52,640 bases of DNA from Perkinsus olseni. Its lineage: Eukaryota > Perkinsozoa > Perkinsida. The stretch spans positions 1 to 52,640 of the forward strand of contig JABANN010000213.1 of assembly GCA_013115125.1 (NCBI GenBank). Direction: 5' to 3'. The position numbers were made by a program, and so were the translations under genes. Every line of letters starts with the position of its first letter. Positions within the stretch are counted from its first letter, which is position 1. The notes beneath the pieces were generated by a model, which was not told where the DNA came from, made no database searches, and saw nothing but the letters and a program-made list of their open reading frames with translations. Of this stretch, positions 10,534 through 22,820 are shown piece after piece.

Positions 10534-12126
10534 TCAGGATGCTACTACATCACCACCTCCGCGTCTCGACGATCGATATTCGTTTTGAGAGGGGGGAGCT
10601 AATGAGAGAGTCGTCGAGCCATACCATCCTTCGAACACCTCCCAAATTACATATTTCATTTCCTCGGGCATATCCTCTTGTATCCTCCTCCTAATGTACA
10701 TGTAAAATGCATTATTAGGATCCCTCATCCTCTCCTGGTAGCAAGGCTTCTTTACTATCTCTACTGCTGATCGTACCTGAAACTCATCGCCAACTGCGAT
10801 ACCGATGCCGTAAAAACGGCAACCAGGGATCGAACCTGGGTCCTGACTACCTTTTCTATTACGAGGAAACAGAAGTTCCTCGCGACGAGATCTATCAACC
10901 AGTCTGGCACAAAGGATAGGTGAGGATCGAGATGCACTATACACTGCATAAACCTGAGTAGTAGTTTTCGATTCATCGTAAGAAGGACAGCAGCAGCAGC
11001 AGCCCGCCGTACGTCGTTCCGTTGCTGCATGGTGTCAAGACAAGACCGCTATTGTTTAGGATATCGCACGGCACAGAAGCCTCCTCCAGCTGAGGCATAT
11101 CCGATGCTGATACGTAGGGCTCGTAAGAGGACCCCGCCTGATGTAGGGGAGATGGGCGCAAGTGATAGAGAGCAGATTCACCTCCGATTCGAGAAGGATA
11201 ACTATTTGCCGAGGGTCATCGCAAGCGCCCATACAGTCAATACCATCTGACAAGTGTGAGTACCGATAACGAATACACCGAAATGTGGTATCACCAACAG
11301 AGAAGACAGACTCCCTATTCTCAAAAGGCCATGGCACAGTAGCCTTCATGTGTACTAGCATCTGGGTTGGCGTTGGATTGGCAATCTGAAACCCCCATCA
11401 TTCCGGCCATTGTCGTGCATCGGCTGACCTTAATCGATTTAGTAAGGCCCAGGAACCTCAGACTAGGTAGCCACTGCGTGTAGAATCCAACTTCATTGAG
11501 TAGCGCTAGAAGGTCGAACATAGGGGAGTCTATGGTGCCCTCTACCCGAAGGGAGTGTATCTGACCAAGAGGGGGGCCTAAGGAAGGCATCATATCACAG
11601 CTACTACACTTGGCGATTCCCCATTATGTTGGTATAGGGTTCTTATACCATTAGAGCACCTCTGCAACTCCCATCCATCGTCAGTTCTCAACTCACCTTA
11701 CACAAAGAGTACTATCCCTACCACTCTATCCGCAACTACTCCGAAGACGCTCCATCCGTTGCCATCGTGTCCGTGTCCGCTCGATAAGTTGAAAATTCTC
11801 CATGTATCGCGCATGGAGGCCATCAGGTAGCTTTCCACCAGCCCAATTCGACTCGATTCGTGCAAGCCTCCGGCCTGAGGAGATCTGGTGGATGCAATGC
11901 CGATGAGCGTTAGGACCTTACCAGCCCTTGCAATCCTATCAGCATTGATATCTTCAAGGAGACTGTCGAACTCAGCATAGACGTCATGGTCCAACTCAAG
12001 ATCCTCATCCCCCATGATGCTGCTACATGCTGTTACGAAGCTAGCCTCTGATGGTATAGAGGGACAAGACGAAGGAGACGTCGTTGTCGATGACCTCGTA
12101 TCTTCGGTAGGAGGCGCCAGACCCAT
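10534..12126 (-). CDS. START-domain lipid-transfer protein, copy A
   Basis: The third and most downstream of three tandem paralogues with a StAR-related lipid-transfer (START) domain, which binds a lipid or sterol in a hydrophobic cavity. The start is ATG 12126. The N-terminal helix VYAEFDSLLEDINADRIARA is shared by all three copies. START pieces: TDDGWELQRCSNGI, IHSLRVEGTIDSPMFDLLAL, HMKATVPWPFENRESVFSVG and DPRQIVILLESE, the usual strand and helix order of the fold. A 48-nt intron joins SVFG to LRTDDGW. The penultimate exon has HLDPHLSFVPDWLIDLVARN, the C-terminal START helix. The last shared exon (10649-10776) carries the EIVKKPCYQERMRDPNNAF element, then a unique tail to the stop. The intron before that exon is unusual (see 10777-10850). 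Lipid ligand unknown. Confidence 0.82.
10777..10850 (-). other. Intron carrying a tRNA T-arm/B-box element
   Basis: This 74-nt phase-0 intron holds, on the transcribed strand, the perfect Pol III B-box GGTTCGATCCC (10826-10836) within a 5-bp T-arm hairpin CCAGG/CCTGG (10823-10839). It is followed by a six-bp hairpin TGCCGT/ACGGCA with a T-rich loop. No A box or acceptor partner is visible upstream, so it is a tRNA fragment or mimic, not a tRNA gene. The matching introns of copies B (43 nt) and C (50 nt) lack it. Confidence 0.7.
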
Positions 12127-12411
12127 ACTAGCCTGCAATAGGGAAAAACTGACGAACACTGAGGACTCCCGAACTGATACGACTATCCGCAACTCTACAA
12201 CCGGTTGAAGGAAATATTATCCCAACTGAAAAGTCGAAGAAGTTGGCAGCAGCAGCGGCAGCTCCATAGAAAGGATAGGAGCGCATTATAAAGCAGGAAG
12301 GACTCGAGGCTGCTGTAAATAACATTAATGTACTCCAAAGGTGAGAAGTGAACTTCCCTAGTCTCAGTCTTTAACAACATGAAGTGGTGGTACCTAGAGG
12401 AACCATGCATC

Positions 12412-14078
12412 TCATAGGGCATTACGGATATGCAAGAGCAGAGGCCTTGAAGTTTTCCAGCTGCAGAGAACAGGTCCGAGTACGACGTGCAATCCCGCCT
12501 GGTCGAACAGAGGCTCCACAAAGGCCGCCGCCGCCGCCGCCCTCAGCGGAGTAACTTCGTCTACATATTTCATTTCCTCGGGCATATCCTCTTCTATCCT
12601 TCTCCTTGTGTACATGTAAAATGCATTATTAGGATCCCTCATCCTCTCCTGGTAGCAGGGCTTCTTCACTATCTCTACTGCTGATCGTACCTATCGCGGA
12701 CCTCGCAAGAACGATGAGACTCCACGACTAACCTGGGTCAACATCAGGTAGCAGAAATTCCGAGCTGCTATGTCTATGAGCCAGTCGGGTACGAAGCAAA
12801 TGTGGGGATCAATATGCATCACGACTTGCAAAAACCTGAGGTTGAGAAGATGTCTTCAACGCCAGTCACCCTGGGTGAGTGGGTGAGTCACCCGCCATTA
12901 CGTTTTTCCATCTCCCAAAGGGGTCAGCGTTGCTCCACTGTCTCCCAAAACATCACAGGCAGTGGACCCTCCAGCAGGACCAGGCATCTCGGATGCTGAT
13001 ACGTAGGGCTCGTAAGAGGACCCCGACTGAGAATGGGTTGGTATGAATATCCCACTGAGTTGGTATAAGATTCCCCGACAGAAGAGAGACGGCGGGTGAA
13101 TGCTCCTCCCATCACTGCCACATCAAGAAGGCTTCCTCCATTACCTCAGACTTGAGTAAGATAACGATCTGGCGAGGGTCCTCGTAGGGTCCAATACAGT
13201 CTATACCGTCTGATTTCAATATACTCATCCATGATGATTAGACAAAGATACTACCAACTGATATAACGAGATCTCTGTTGTCAAATGGCCATGGTAGAGC
13301 TGCTACGATGTGTAACAGCATTTGCGTAGCCTTCGGGGCCGCCACCTAGCACGAGCACTCGATAGGATAATGCCACTCAAGCGGCTATTATCCTTACTTT
13401 TTTTGATTCTCTGATGCCAAGGAACTTATAACTGGGTATCCAATCTTTGTAGAAGTCCACTTCACTGAGCAAGGCCATAAGGTCGAATAAAGGGCAATCG
13501 ATAACCCCTTCGATACGAAGAGAATGCAGCTAAGAAGGGTACCGTGACGTGGTATTGTACAGTAGCTGCCTACATTAGGTGTATCCGTATTATGCTTGTA
13601 GTAGGTCTTTATACCCTTACTATCCCTCTGTAACTGCCATCCATCGTCATTGGTAAGCGCAACTGCATGGTAACTCCAGTGGTGATAGTCAACTGCCATA
13701 CTCAAGAAGGTAGGTTATTACTTCTAACCTTCTTCACTCGTGTGGCTCTCTCTTCCATCGAACTTATAGCCTCCGAGTTAGCATCCATTCTAGCCAAAAG
13801 ATCATGCGGTAGCAGGCCCTTGCATGTGGACCGGATATGTGCCAACCGTCTCCCTACACCCAACTAGCTCCATCGCTACTACCACAGCATACCGTGTTCG
13901 TACCAGCCTTGGCTACTCTGTCCTCTGCTATATCCCGCAGGAGCTTCTCCACTTCAACGTATAAATCATTTGTGAATTCCTCCTCCTCCTCGTCGCTTGG
14001 CAAGGAGCTCCATGCTGTAGTAAAACTAGCGTCTGAGACATCACTCTCGATGGAATCCGATCGACGGCATGATGTCAT
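12412..14078 (-). CDS. START-domain lipid-transfer protein, copy B
   Basis: Middle paralogue of the START trio, starting at ATG 14078. The N-terminal element NDLYVEVEKLLRDIAEDRVA matches copies A and C after a shared run of acidic and Ser residues. A 59-nt intron joins KKVR to IALTNDDGWQLQRDSKGI. START core pieces are LHSLRIEGVIDCPLFDLMAL and FYKDWIPSYKFLGI, then the helix LIDIAARNFCYLMLTQ. A 43-nt intron leads into the shared exon (12563-12690: VRSAVEIVKKPCYQERMRDP). The C-terminal tail after MKYV is different from A and C and contains an alanine run. All intron positions I could compare are shared with A and C, so the three arose by tandem duplication. It is a soluble protein with no signal peptide or membrane helix seen. 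Confidence 0.8.
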
Positions 14079-14387
14079 AGAGACGAAAGGAAACAAGCTT
14101 TGAAGAGGGTGTTTCCTACACTGAACGTTCATGATCATCATCCCCGTGGTGCCCAGCCAGTAGGCGGTATTGTTAGCTACTGTTACACACAACAGACCGA
14201 TCCTGCAGGGAGTCAAGGAGGCCATAAGGGCAATAGTATGAGACAAACACGTTAAGGGTAGGAGCTGGAAGCGTACTGAGGCAGTCATGGCCTTCAACCA
14301 TCGACAGGAGGTATCTACAAGGTGAAGGTAGTGATGATTATGAGAAATGGTCAACCGTAACATCAGACCAAGCTGAGTTATCCTGGC

Positions 14388-15838
14388 TTATCGCCCTAGA
14401 GTATACCAAATTACATATTTCATTTCCTCGGGCATATCCTCTTCTATCCTCATCCTAATGTACATGTAAAATGCATTGTTAGGGTCCCTCATCCTCTCCT
14501 GGTAGCAGGGCTTCTTCACTATCTCCACTGCTGATCGTACCTGAAACAACACCATCACTGGTGTGAAGGGTAGGAGGACTGGCTGCTCACCCTAGCCAAT
14601 ATCATATAGCACATGTTCCGCACTACCAAGTCCAGCAGCCATGCTGGTATGTAGGAAATATGAGGATCCAAATGCTCCACCATCTGGACGAACCTGAAGG
14701 AGGAGGAGGCCCTGTACTAAATGTAGCATCAGTTAGTGGTTACTACGTTCGACCATCCTCACAGGGTGTCAGTACAATCCCACTTGGTTCGAGTATATCA
14801 CAAACCACAACCCCTCGATCGGGCACTGGCATGTCCTCCTCCTTAACCAGAGGCTCATATGACATACCAGACTGAGAGGTAGGAGTAACCGAGGGACCTA
14901 GTGTGAGTACGGCTGAGCTCACCTCTGATTTCAATAGAATGATCAACTGCCTCGGGTCTTCATACTTCCCTATACAATCGATAGCATCTAAGAGGATACC
15001 ATCATCATACCTACACTGTACGTCGGGTATTACCAACAGAGAATAGACACTCCCTATTAGCGATTGGCCATGGTACTGCTACTTTTAGATGATTCAGCAT
15101 TTGAGTGGGTCTTGGATTCACAACCTACCACGACAACCCCCACACATGTACACCCCTTGGACGGCATAATAATAGGATACGGCAAACCCTAACCCCTTGC
15201 TGACTACCTTTTCGGCCATAGTAAGTCCAAGATACCTGTAACTAGGTATCCATTCCGGGTAAAACTCAACCTCATTAAGGAGAGCTAGTAGATCAAAAAC
15301 AGGGCAATCTACCATACCCTCAATTCTAAGACAGTGTATCTAATGGCAGACCACGGCATATAACAATTAAGGTTCATTTACTACATGTGGCGTGTTAGGA
15401 TCATGCTTATACATGGTTTTGATACCATCAGAGTCCCTCTGGAGCTCCCATCCCTCAGTCGTCCTCAGTGCACCTATTACCATCTATCCCACTCATCGTC
15501 TTTAATGATACCATCTTTACTTCTAACATTTTCCATCCTATTAAGCCTGTCCTTAGTAGCACTGATGACTGCATTGTGCTCTGTGAACATGTTCAACAGA
15601 ACACCATCCCATTTGTGGCGATTGGATTCCAAATAATCCAACCTCCGACCTAAAGATCCCTCATGACTACAGAGCCCTCGACCCTCCCAATACCAGCTTT
15701 CCCTATTTTGTCCATCTCAATATCCTCCATCATACTCTTGAACTCCACTGTGAGATCTTCATGGTTATTGAACTCAGTGCTGCTGCCAACCTCAGCAGCG
15801 GTAGGAGATGATGACGACCATTGATCAGAAGATACCAT
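14388..15838 (-). CDS. START-domain lipid-transfer protein, copy C
   Basis: First (most upstream) paralogue of the trio, starting at ATG 15838. The N-terminal helix is DLTVEFKSMMEDIEMDKIGK. A 47-nt intron leads to RRLDYLESNRHKWDGVLLNM, a second helical stretch. Another 47-nt intron joins MENVR to SALRTTEGWELQRDSDGI. A 46-nt intron then joins DPNTPH to IHCLRIEGMVDCPVFDLLAL. The strand HLKVAVPWPIANRECLFSVG and the element DPRQLIILLKSE follow. The final exon (14413-14540) is the conserved 128-nt exon; the protein ends IWYTLGR soon after it. It is divergently paired, across a 320-nt gap, with the plus-strand gene at 16159. Confidence 0.82.
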
Positions 15839-16158
15839 CTTAGCCACTACTCAATATAGCAGTCCTTCCCACACGCATCGCAAGCACGGATTATGCTCTG
15901 GAATGCTCATTGACGAAAAGCCGCAATAATTTCTCGCTTCGCTCCGCTGCAAAATGCAGTTTGCTCTTCGGACGAGGTTAGATGATGCTGGAATTGATTT
16001 TTACACTTTAGATAGGTTTCCAGAATCGATCTCGATTCAGATTTGGCTTACTAAGCATCCTTTCAGCTAGTAGTCATTGAATCGGGGCGTCCAAGACTTT
16101 GGACTATGTTTAGCCGTAATGGCTGAGCTGTTACGTTCGTCAGTTTGTATTCACCTAG
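15839..16158. promoter_or_regulatory. Divergent promoter region
   Basis: A 320-nt gap between the ATG of START copy C (minus) and the ATG of the next plus-strand gene, and the switch point between two strand blocks. It must hold both 5' flanks. I saw no TATA box or known alveolate spliced-leader sequence. A short hairpin-like run (cttcgctccgctgc) lies near 15938. Confidence 0.45.
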
Positions 16159-17991
16159 TATGACGGATTCATCGACATCACCGTCTGTGAGGATGCCACC
16201 TGGTTATGGCAATCCTCGTTCTACCGCAGGAGGTGGAGGGACTGCTGTACTAGTAGCAGCTGAATGATGGGGTTCAATAACCCGTCCGTTTCAGATTGGT
16301 GACCCAAGTGAAGCCAGCAGACTGCTGGATGGGTGCCATCAGATAATGGTTGCTATGTCCAGTCCCGCTATATTCGAGAATACTAAGGAGAGGGCATTTC
16401 AGGTATTAGGACAGCTAAGGAGGTGTCAGAAAGTATCTAATGGATCCCTATGGCCAGACCTTTCGTCGAGGATGTCTTGATCTGAAGAAGGATATATCGG
16501 CTACTGAGGGGCTTGAAAGCACTAAGATAGATGGTAGTGGGCAGGGTATCTTGGGGGAGTATCAACTGATGATATCAGATTGGATGATTGAGAACTGTTG
16601 GCTATTCCTGTTTGAGTTGGCCAAAGCAAGGCTGAGGAGGAAGCATATATTGGAGTGCATGGAGATACTATGCACAAGTGACCGGTGGAAAAGTGTACTA
16701 CACCTTTACTGTTCTGTCTGACTATTATATCCTCCTCATAGATGCTCGACGACAATGATAGGGTTCGTGCAAAGATGGCTGAGTTGGATGATACCTTCAT
16801 ACACTCCTTGGTCTCGGAGTTCCATGTCAAACCTTTCCCACCAAAACCAGCTCCTGCCAAGCCGAAGCGTGAGCATTCAGTCCTCCTATTCGGCCCGTTC
16901 CACTACCGTCTTCTCAGCCACGAGTAGCTTCCTTAATAGACGTAATAGGAGCAATAATCGTCAGACGAGTGGAAATCGAGACAAGTGGGAGACGGGGTCA
17001 GCCACAGGTAGGGTTCACTGAGGGTAGAAAACACTAGGGATGCTGATACTGCTTCAGTGAAGACTACAGCGAGTAAAGCGAGCACCCCTTCGCTACAGCG
17101 CGGCAGGAGTGCTAGCCTGGGAGCGTTAGATGTAGTAAGGTCTACTCCTCTACCGCCATACGCCATGATGAAGCAGTATGCTCTCCTGCTCAGGTGAGTG
17201 ATTCTAATCAGGCAGAGTCCAGGGAGGGTAGGTCGGCAAGGGTTGCTCTCTACTTTATGGATGAGCATAACCACAGGTAGTGTGAAGAACCCGTTATCGC
17301 CTAGTGGTAGACCCGATGCTGCTGCATCCTCCCATGGGTCTTGGTCTATAGAGGAGGTCGAGGAAGGAGATCTCGCTAACCAAGGTAGTATCATACTTGG
17401 TAGGGTGGGTGGTAGGTATCCCAGCAGATAGCCAACCTGTAACGCCGCCCTCGCCTGTCCGAGAGAAACCCACTTTATCGCACAAGACGTCAGTTGTTAT
17501 AATAGACAAGTCTAGGAGGGGCAGTGGGGCCTCGTCGAAGCACAGTACGACAGGAGGGTCGCCTACAGTAGCGGATGACCATCCAAAACTTGATACCAAC
17601 CCATTCCGGAATCCTAAGCTATTCGAGGATTCATCTGAGGGTATTACTGATGATGATACAGTCAGTGTCGATGAATGGTGGAAGAATCCAGCTCCAGCCC
17701 TATCTAAGGAGGTCATCAATGATGGTAGTACACCAAGTAAGGGTAGTAAATTCAAAAGTCCTCGTTTCAGGGAGAACGGCAGGTAAAGGAGATGCCGATG
17801 CATCAGCTGAGGAGGTGGAGATGTTACAAAAACAACAGGAGATGATACTTGACCAGCAGCAGCAGTTAATAAAGGCCATACAGTTACTCACCTTGGATCA
17901 AGGAGCATCATCATCATCAGCATCGCCGTCATCATTGCAGGGATATAACAATAATAATCAGGTCATAGGAGGGGACCTGCGGTTACACTAG
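16159..17991 (+). CDS. Unrecognised Ser/Pro-rich protein with coiled coil
   Basis: Not recognised. The start is ATG 16159. A 45-nt intron joins the Gly-rich leader to IGDPSEASRLLDGCHQIMVA, a helical segment that continues to KERAFQVLGQLRRCQK. A second helical block near 16560-16690 is ISDWMIENCWLFLFELAKAR. After a 47-nt intron comes LDDNDRVRAKMAELDDTF and the proline-rich VKPFPPKPAPAKPK. The rest is Ser/Thr/Arg-rich with the acidic patch DDDTVSVDEWWKNPAPAL and a Gln-rich coil EEVEMLQKQQEMILDQQQQL. The helical N-terminus with a disordered tail resembles trafficking adaptors in general layout only. Introns of 47-50 nt are inferred; several junctions are unsolved and the end (17991) is tentative. 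Confidence 0.5.
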
Positions 17992-18257
17992 GGATCATCG
18001 ACCTGCCTATGATACTCAACAACACTTTGCCTGACTATCGGTCAAAGTTAGTGGATGGTGGGATATGGATCTTACTGTCTTTCAGATGTACCGATAGGTT
18101 CCTATGATCTCATCTGCCGTCCTCAGCAGCAGCAGCGATGAGAGTCTTCTCACAGTTTTTACATTTGCTTTCTACGACTGAGCCTTAGAGTTGGTTAATA
18201 CAAGGTGGTCGACTATGTTGTAGTAGGAGTCTTTGTATTATTATTCCGTTATAAATA

Positions 18258-21200
18258 ATGCACACCACCAGTAGTGGCCTATCGACAGGTGGAGGCAGCA
18301 GCACTCTGGTCCCTCCCCCTAACAACAACAACAACAACCCCAGTACATCTCACCCTTTCATATCACCAGCAGCCTGCATACGTACAGAGAGGCTCTACAG
18401 AGTTATCTGTCGAAGACTGGGCCACAGGGACATCGACCATGCCATAGCCAGGGACCTTAGGGCTAATGGTGCACTGGTGGTCGATCTGGATCTTGCCAAT
18501 AGAGACATACTACAGTCTATAGTTGGACTGTTGAAGGAGGCACCCACGATATATCAACTGTTATTATATTCTGGTACCTACTTTTTCGGACATCAGCCGG
18601 CTTATAAGGACCAAGTCAAGAGCCTAAGGCGGCGATTGAAGTAGTAGTAGAGGGGATGGGGCATAAAGGTGATGGTACTGATGGTCAGATACACGCTGCT
18701 GACTGAGACTGATCTGGTGCGGCAATTAGTCCAGTCGGTGTCGACGTATTTGCAATCGAGTAAAATGATGAATAATGTATTGGTCATAGACCTTACTGGG
18801 GTCCCCTTGAAACCTATATCATCATCATCATCAAGGAACGCCGCGCCTGCTGCAGGCCTATCAGGCGTCCTACGTACAGCTGTATGGAAGAGTAGCGGCC
18901 CGCTAGAGGACCTTATACAGGGCTTAAAGTGCTGTAGGAGGTTACAGAGACTATCTCTTGCTAATTGCCAATTCACTGATACTGGATTACAACTACTCGC
19001 CCCAATCGTAGGGAAGGAACTCCCTCGACTGACAAGTCTAGGCCTAGCTAGGAACAGGTTGATGCGACCGGCTAGGGCGCTCCGGAATATGTTGAACTTA
19101 CGTAACGCCTTGGTGGTTACTAAGAAGGTGACCCCGATATCTACCCTGGATCTGGGGAAGAACCCTTTGGGTTGTGCTGTGCTACCTGATTTCAATAGAC
19201 TAGAGACAGCTCTAGTGGGATGGTGTGCACTCGGTGATATCGACCCCCAGCCACGAGGATTGACCACCTTGATATTGAATGGATGTCGCCTTGAAAGGGT
19301 TGATGGTATAATAAAGGCATTGCAGCAGACGATAGAGCGTGGGAAGGAGAAGGAGAATGGTGAGGGCCTGCTGGGGGTGTGTGGCAGTGACACCCTCACA
19401 GGCTCCCCCTCTTTCGTTCTGCCTCGGATAAGGGATATCAATATCAACAACAATCCGTCCTTGCCTGAGGTGATGGTGGCTGGCTATAGAATTCGGTAGG
19501 TATCGATGGTAGGGCACTCAAGCGTTACTGACCACCCTACTCGCTGATCTGGCTGAACTCAGAGGGGACGCCGTAGTGGATCAAGCCCGACTGGGGTTGC
19601 CCAAGTAGTAATGGGCATTTGAAGGATTGATTTATAGATGGATGCTAGGGCTGATACTACCACTATAAGGCGACTGGATCACCTCACGCTGCGAACCCCA
19701 TTGAGGAAGAGTAATGGCAGAAAGGGTACATCAGGCAGCAGCACTAAGAGTGAACCCGATACGGACGGCCGGGCTGTTGATGATGCCAGATTGGCAGCTT
19801 TACAAGAGTACTCTACTCCTATGTGTGACTGCTGTAGTGGTTCCTATAGTACTACCAGATACTTTCCTGTAGTGAGGGATGCTATAAGTGAAGGAGACCC
19901 TCATGATGTCGATGAAGGTTAGTGGGGTGATTTACTAACCATTCTAGTGGTGTGGTAGGGAGTATGGTGGAGTCACAGAGTAGTGCTGCTCTGAGATCGG
20001 AATACATGCAAGATCTCCATACACTAGTCCAACGCATCAATAACAAGTAGTATCCTCATTCACAGCTATCCTATCTTATTCATTCGAAGATACCCGATTC
20101 GACCTAAGTCGGATGTCATTTCCGACTTGAAGGCTTCTAGTGGAGAGGAGAGTCCAACTACCCTTCCTGCAGATCAAACACCACAGTACAGCCCTAGCGT
20201 CAGGGACGGCTTACCTCGAGATATTATGAATGCAAGCTGTGAGGAGGGCAACTCTCTCAGGGCGGGGAAGAGTCATTATCATCATCCACAGTCCATTGGG
20301 GTATTCAGCATAGTGAATGACAGTGCATCAACGGATCTAGTAGTGATGGAGGACGAGGAGACGACGCCGATACCCGTGGCAACGACAAAAACATCACAAG
20401 CAGCAGCAGCAACGGGTGTTGTAGCAGAAGATGATTCGGTTGTAGTAGTAGCTAAGCCAGGGTCGCCAAGTATTGGTACAATATCATGATAACAGTAATA
20501 ATTAGATACATTTCCAACCCATACCCTTGGCGTCTTGTCGAGTTGTGGTAAGGGAAGCAATTCGTCTCACTGTATAGCATCAGTATGGCCTCCTCCGCCC
20601 CTACTTCGACGATCGATACGTCTAACCTCACTTCCTCGGTAGATGACGGGGAGTCTGATCTTGTAACACCAAAGGGAAGTAGTGGTACTGCTCCGGAGGG
20701 GTCACCAACTAGAAGGCCATTATTATGGTCGCCATCAGCAGTATGGCCATGGACGGTGAGTAGGGAGGAGGTAGCTGTAATGGACAACATGGCCCTCTCA
20801 GGCTGCCTCGTTCAATGCTGCATCATTCCGGTCGCCACCACCACCACCACTGTATAGTAGTAGTGATGAGGATGAGAATAGTAGTAACAGTAGCACTAGC
20901 CCCCCCTCTTCATCATCATCGCGAAGGAGGGTTCATTATCACGCTAGAAGGGGGCTACATGATAAGGGAGGGGGAGCAACACCTTCACCTCATACTCGTC
21001 TATTACTGAGAGATGCTCGGGATAGGGTAAGACGACCAGTCCCCTCTGCTGGATGAGGGCTGATAGCAGCCTCAGATAACTACTGATTATATGCTACTCC
21101 TTCGAGCTTCGGAGAATGGTGGTTCCCTCCCTCCGCTGGTCCTGAGTTCTGGTCTATCACGTCATCCAGTAGTGAAGACAGCAAGGTCGTGGCGAGTAGA

Positions 21201-22820
21201 GGCGCAACACGACACGGCTGTCCAGAAGACACTAGATCGTATGCGGATACGACAGGCGGAGTTTCATAGGAAGTTGGAAGCAGCAATAACCACTAGGGCA
21301 GAACAGCAGAGGCCAGACCGCACCTGTGAGAAGTTACATAACCTTTTGCGGCAACTACAGGGGCTTAGTGATAAGGTGGAGGAGGCGAGCGCGATGATTG
21401 AACAGAGATGGAGGGGTCGTATTGCTTGGCAGAGGCAGAAGAGGGTGGATGCTGCGATAGCTAAGGCCGCTAGAAAACGTAAATTGGCATTTCAGAAGGG
21501 CGGTATACTTAACCGTAACGACAGTCTATTGGAGAGTGTAAGGGAAGAAGATGGAGGAAGAGGAGAAGGGGATTATCATCTCACTGAGGACGGCAGCAGC
21601 AATACTGTTGAAGTTGTGTTTGGGAGGGAGATATCGGAGGACCTAGCGCAGGCAGAGTCCTTACTAGCTCTATCAGGTAGTAACAGCCGTAACAGTAGCT
21701 GTGCATCCTACGTGCTACTCAGAGGACCACTGGAGCTTCTTCGAACAGTATCTTCTACTCGATATTGATCTTATGCCCAGAGGGGATGTCAAGAGGAAGG
21801 TAGGGCAACAACAACAATGGGGGTATCAGCAGCACATTCTTTAGAGAACCATTCTTGCCCGATCTCTGATGGACCTGCATAGACGAGCTATAGTCGATAT
21901 ACAGAAGCTGGGGGGTTGTAGCGAAGCGTTGTTGATGCTGATTGAGGAGGAATTATCCCTTACCCCCACAGAGGAAGGGGTACAGGAGAAGGAAGACATG
22001 GCCGAGTACTATGATGAAGGTCCAAGGAGGGGCTCTTCCGTTCTAATAACGCTCACTGGTCCTCTCTGTCGTAGAGCATCAAGTACTTGCTAAGTACGGC
22101 GAAGTCCTCGGCCTGGCGGCTCAGCGTATGCATGTACTCCTATGTACTATGAAGGCCTTAACGTGGGAAAGGGGACTACGACGACAGGATAGCAATACTA
22201 GAAGGTATCGTCAACGGCCGCCGCTGTCAACTGTAGGGGTTGTGCACAGGCAAATGCTGTCACCATTTGAAGAAGAGATGAATCAATGGTTTGATTCGGA
22301 GTTGGATATAGCAAAACTATCAGCACAGGAGTACTCAAATCTCTGCATCAATCATGTACTACCATCAATACCGCAACACCTTCACCCCACCCTCCTTCAG
22401 ATACGTGATTTGCTATCATCTGTCGATGCGCACAGGAAGCCGTCAGCTCTCCTTGCCGAGGTGGAAGCAGCAGCTGAGGCCTATCGTCAGCGCCTTGCCG
22501 CCCTGTCGGAGTTCTTGAAGTATCCAGAAGCCCCCGTAGGGGAGGAGGGCCTTCCCGTCTTGTGGCTCCTCCATGAACTCGAACAGTTCCGTCGTAATAG
22601 CTCAACACAAACACGCCTGCATCTGGGAGAGGACATCAGCAGAGCGTGCGCACTGGTACGGTTGATACTTCTAGCGAGGCCCTCTGGTGAGTACTACGAG
22701 GAGTCTTCAAGTAAGATGAAGGGCACGCCGAGCTCTATTGATGATAAGACACATGGTGGCAGTATTATAGACGACAACAACAAGGAGAACACACCATTAC
22801 TTAATACTATCAATAACTAG
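18258..22820 (+). CDS. CEP78-like LRR/coiled-coil protein (tentative)
   Basis: A plus-strand gene with an N-terminal leucine-rich region and a long, partly coiled C-terminus. After a Ser/Asn-rich leader comes LYRVICRRLGHRDIDHAIAR and ANGALVVDLDLANRDILQSI. A 48-nt intron joins SLRRRLK to YTLLTETDLVRQLVQSVSTY. Repeats follow: LQRLSLANCQFTDTGLQLLA, RLTSLGLARNRLM, GLTTLILNGCRLERVDGII and RIRDININNNPSLP. This order, with a short helical N-cap before LRRs of the LSLANC type, resembles the centrosomal protein CEP78, but I cannot prove orthology. The C-terminal part (21180-22800) is Arg/Glu-rich and helical, e.g. CEKLHNLLRQLQGLSDKVEE. Exons between 19.6 and 21.1 kb are low-complexity and poorly resolved; the locus might hold two genes. 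Confidence 0.5.

Noticed and set aside
10800-10860. Complete tRNA gene on the minus strand
   Set aside because: Only the T-arm and B box are present; no A box, anticodon arm or matching acceptor stem.
15430-15500. Apparent frameshift in START copy C
   Set aside because: A 47-nt GTAAAG...AATAG intron at the same place as introns in copies A and B restores the frame.
15839-16158. Perkinsid/dinoflagellate spliced-leader gene
   Set aside because: A loosely similar run (tagccgtaatggct) near 16110 does not match the leader well and lacks a following donor.
18602-19453. 283-codon minus-strand frame
   Set aside because: Antisense shadow of the CEP78-like LRR exon; composition and motifs support the plus strand.
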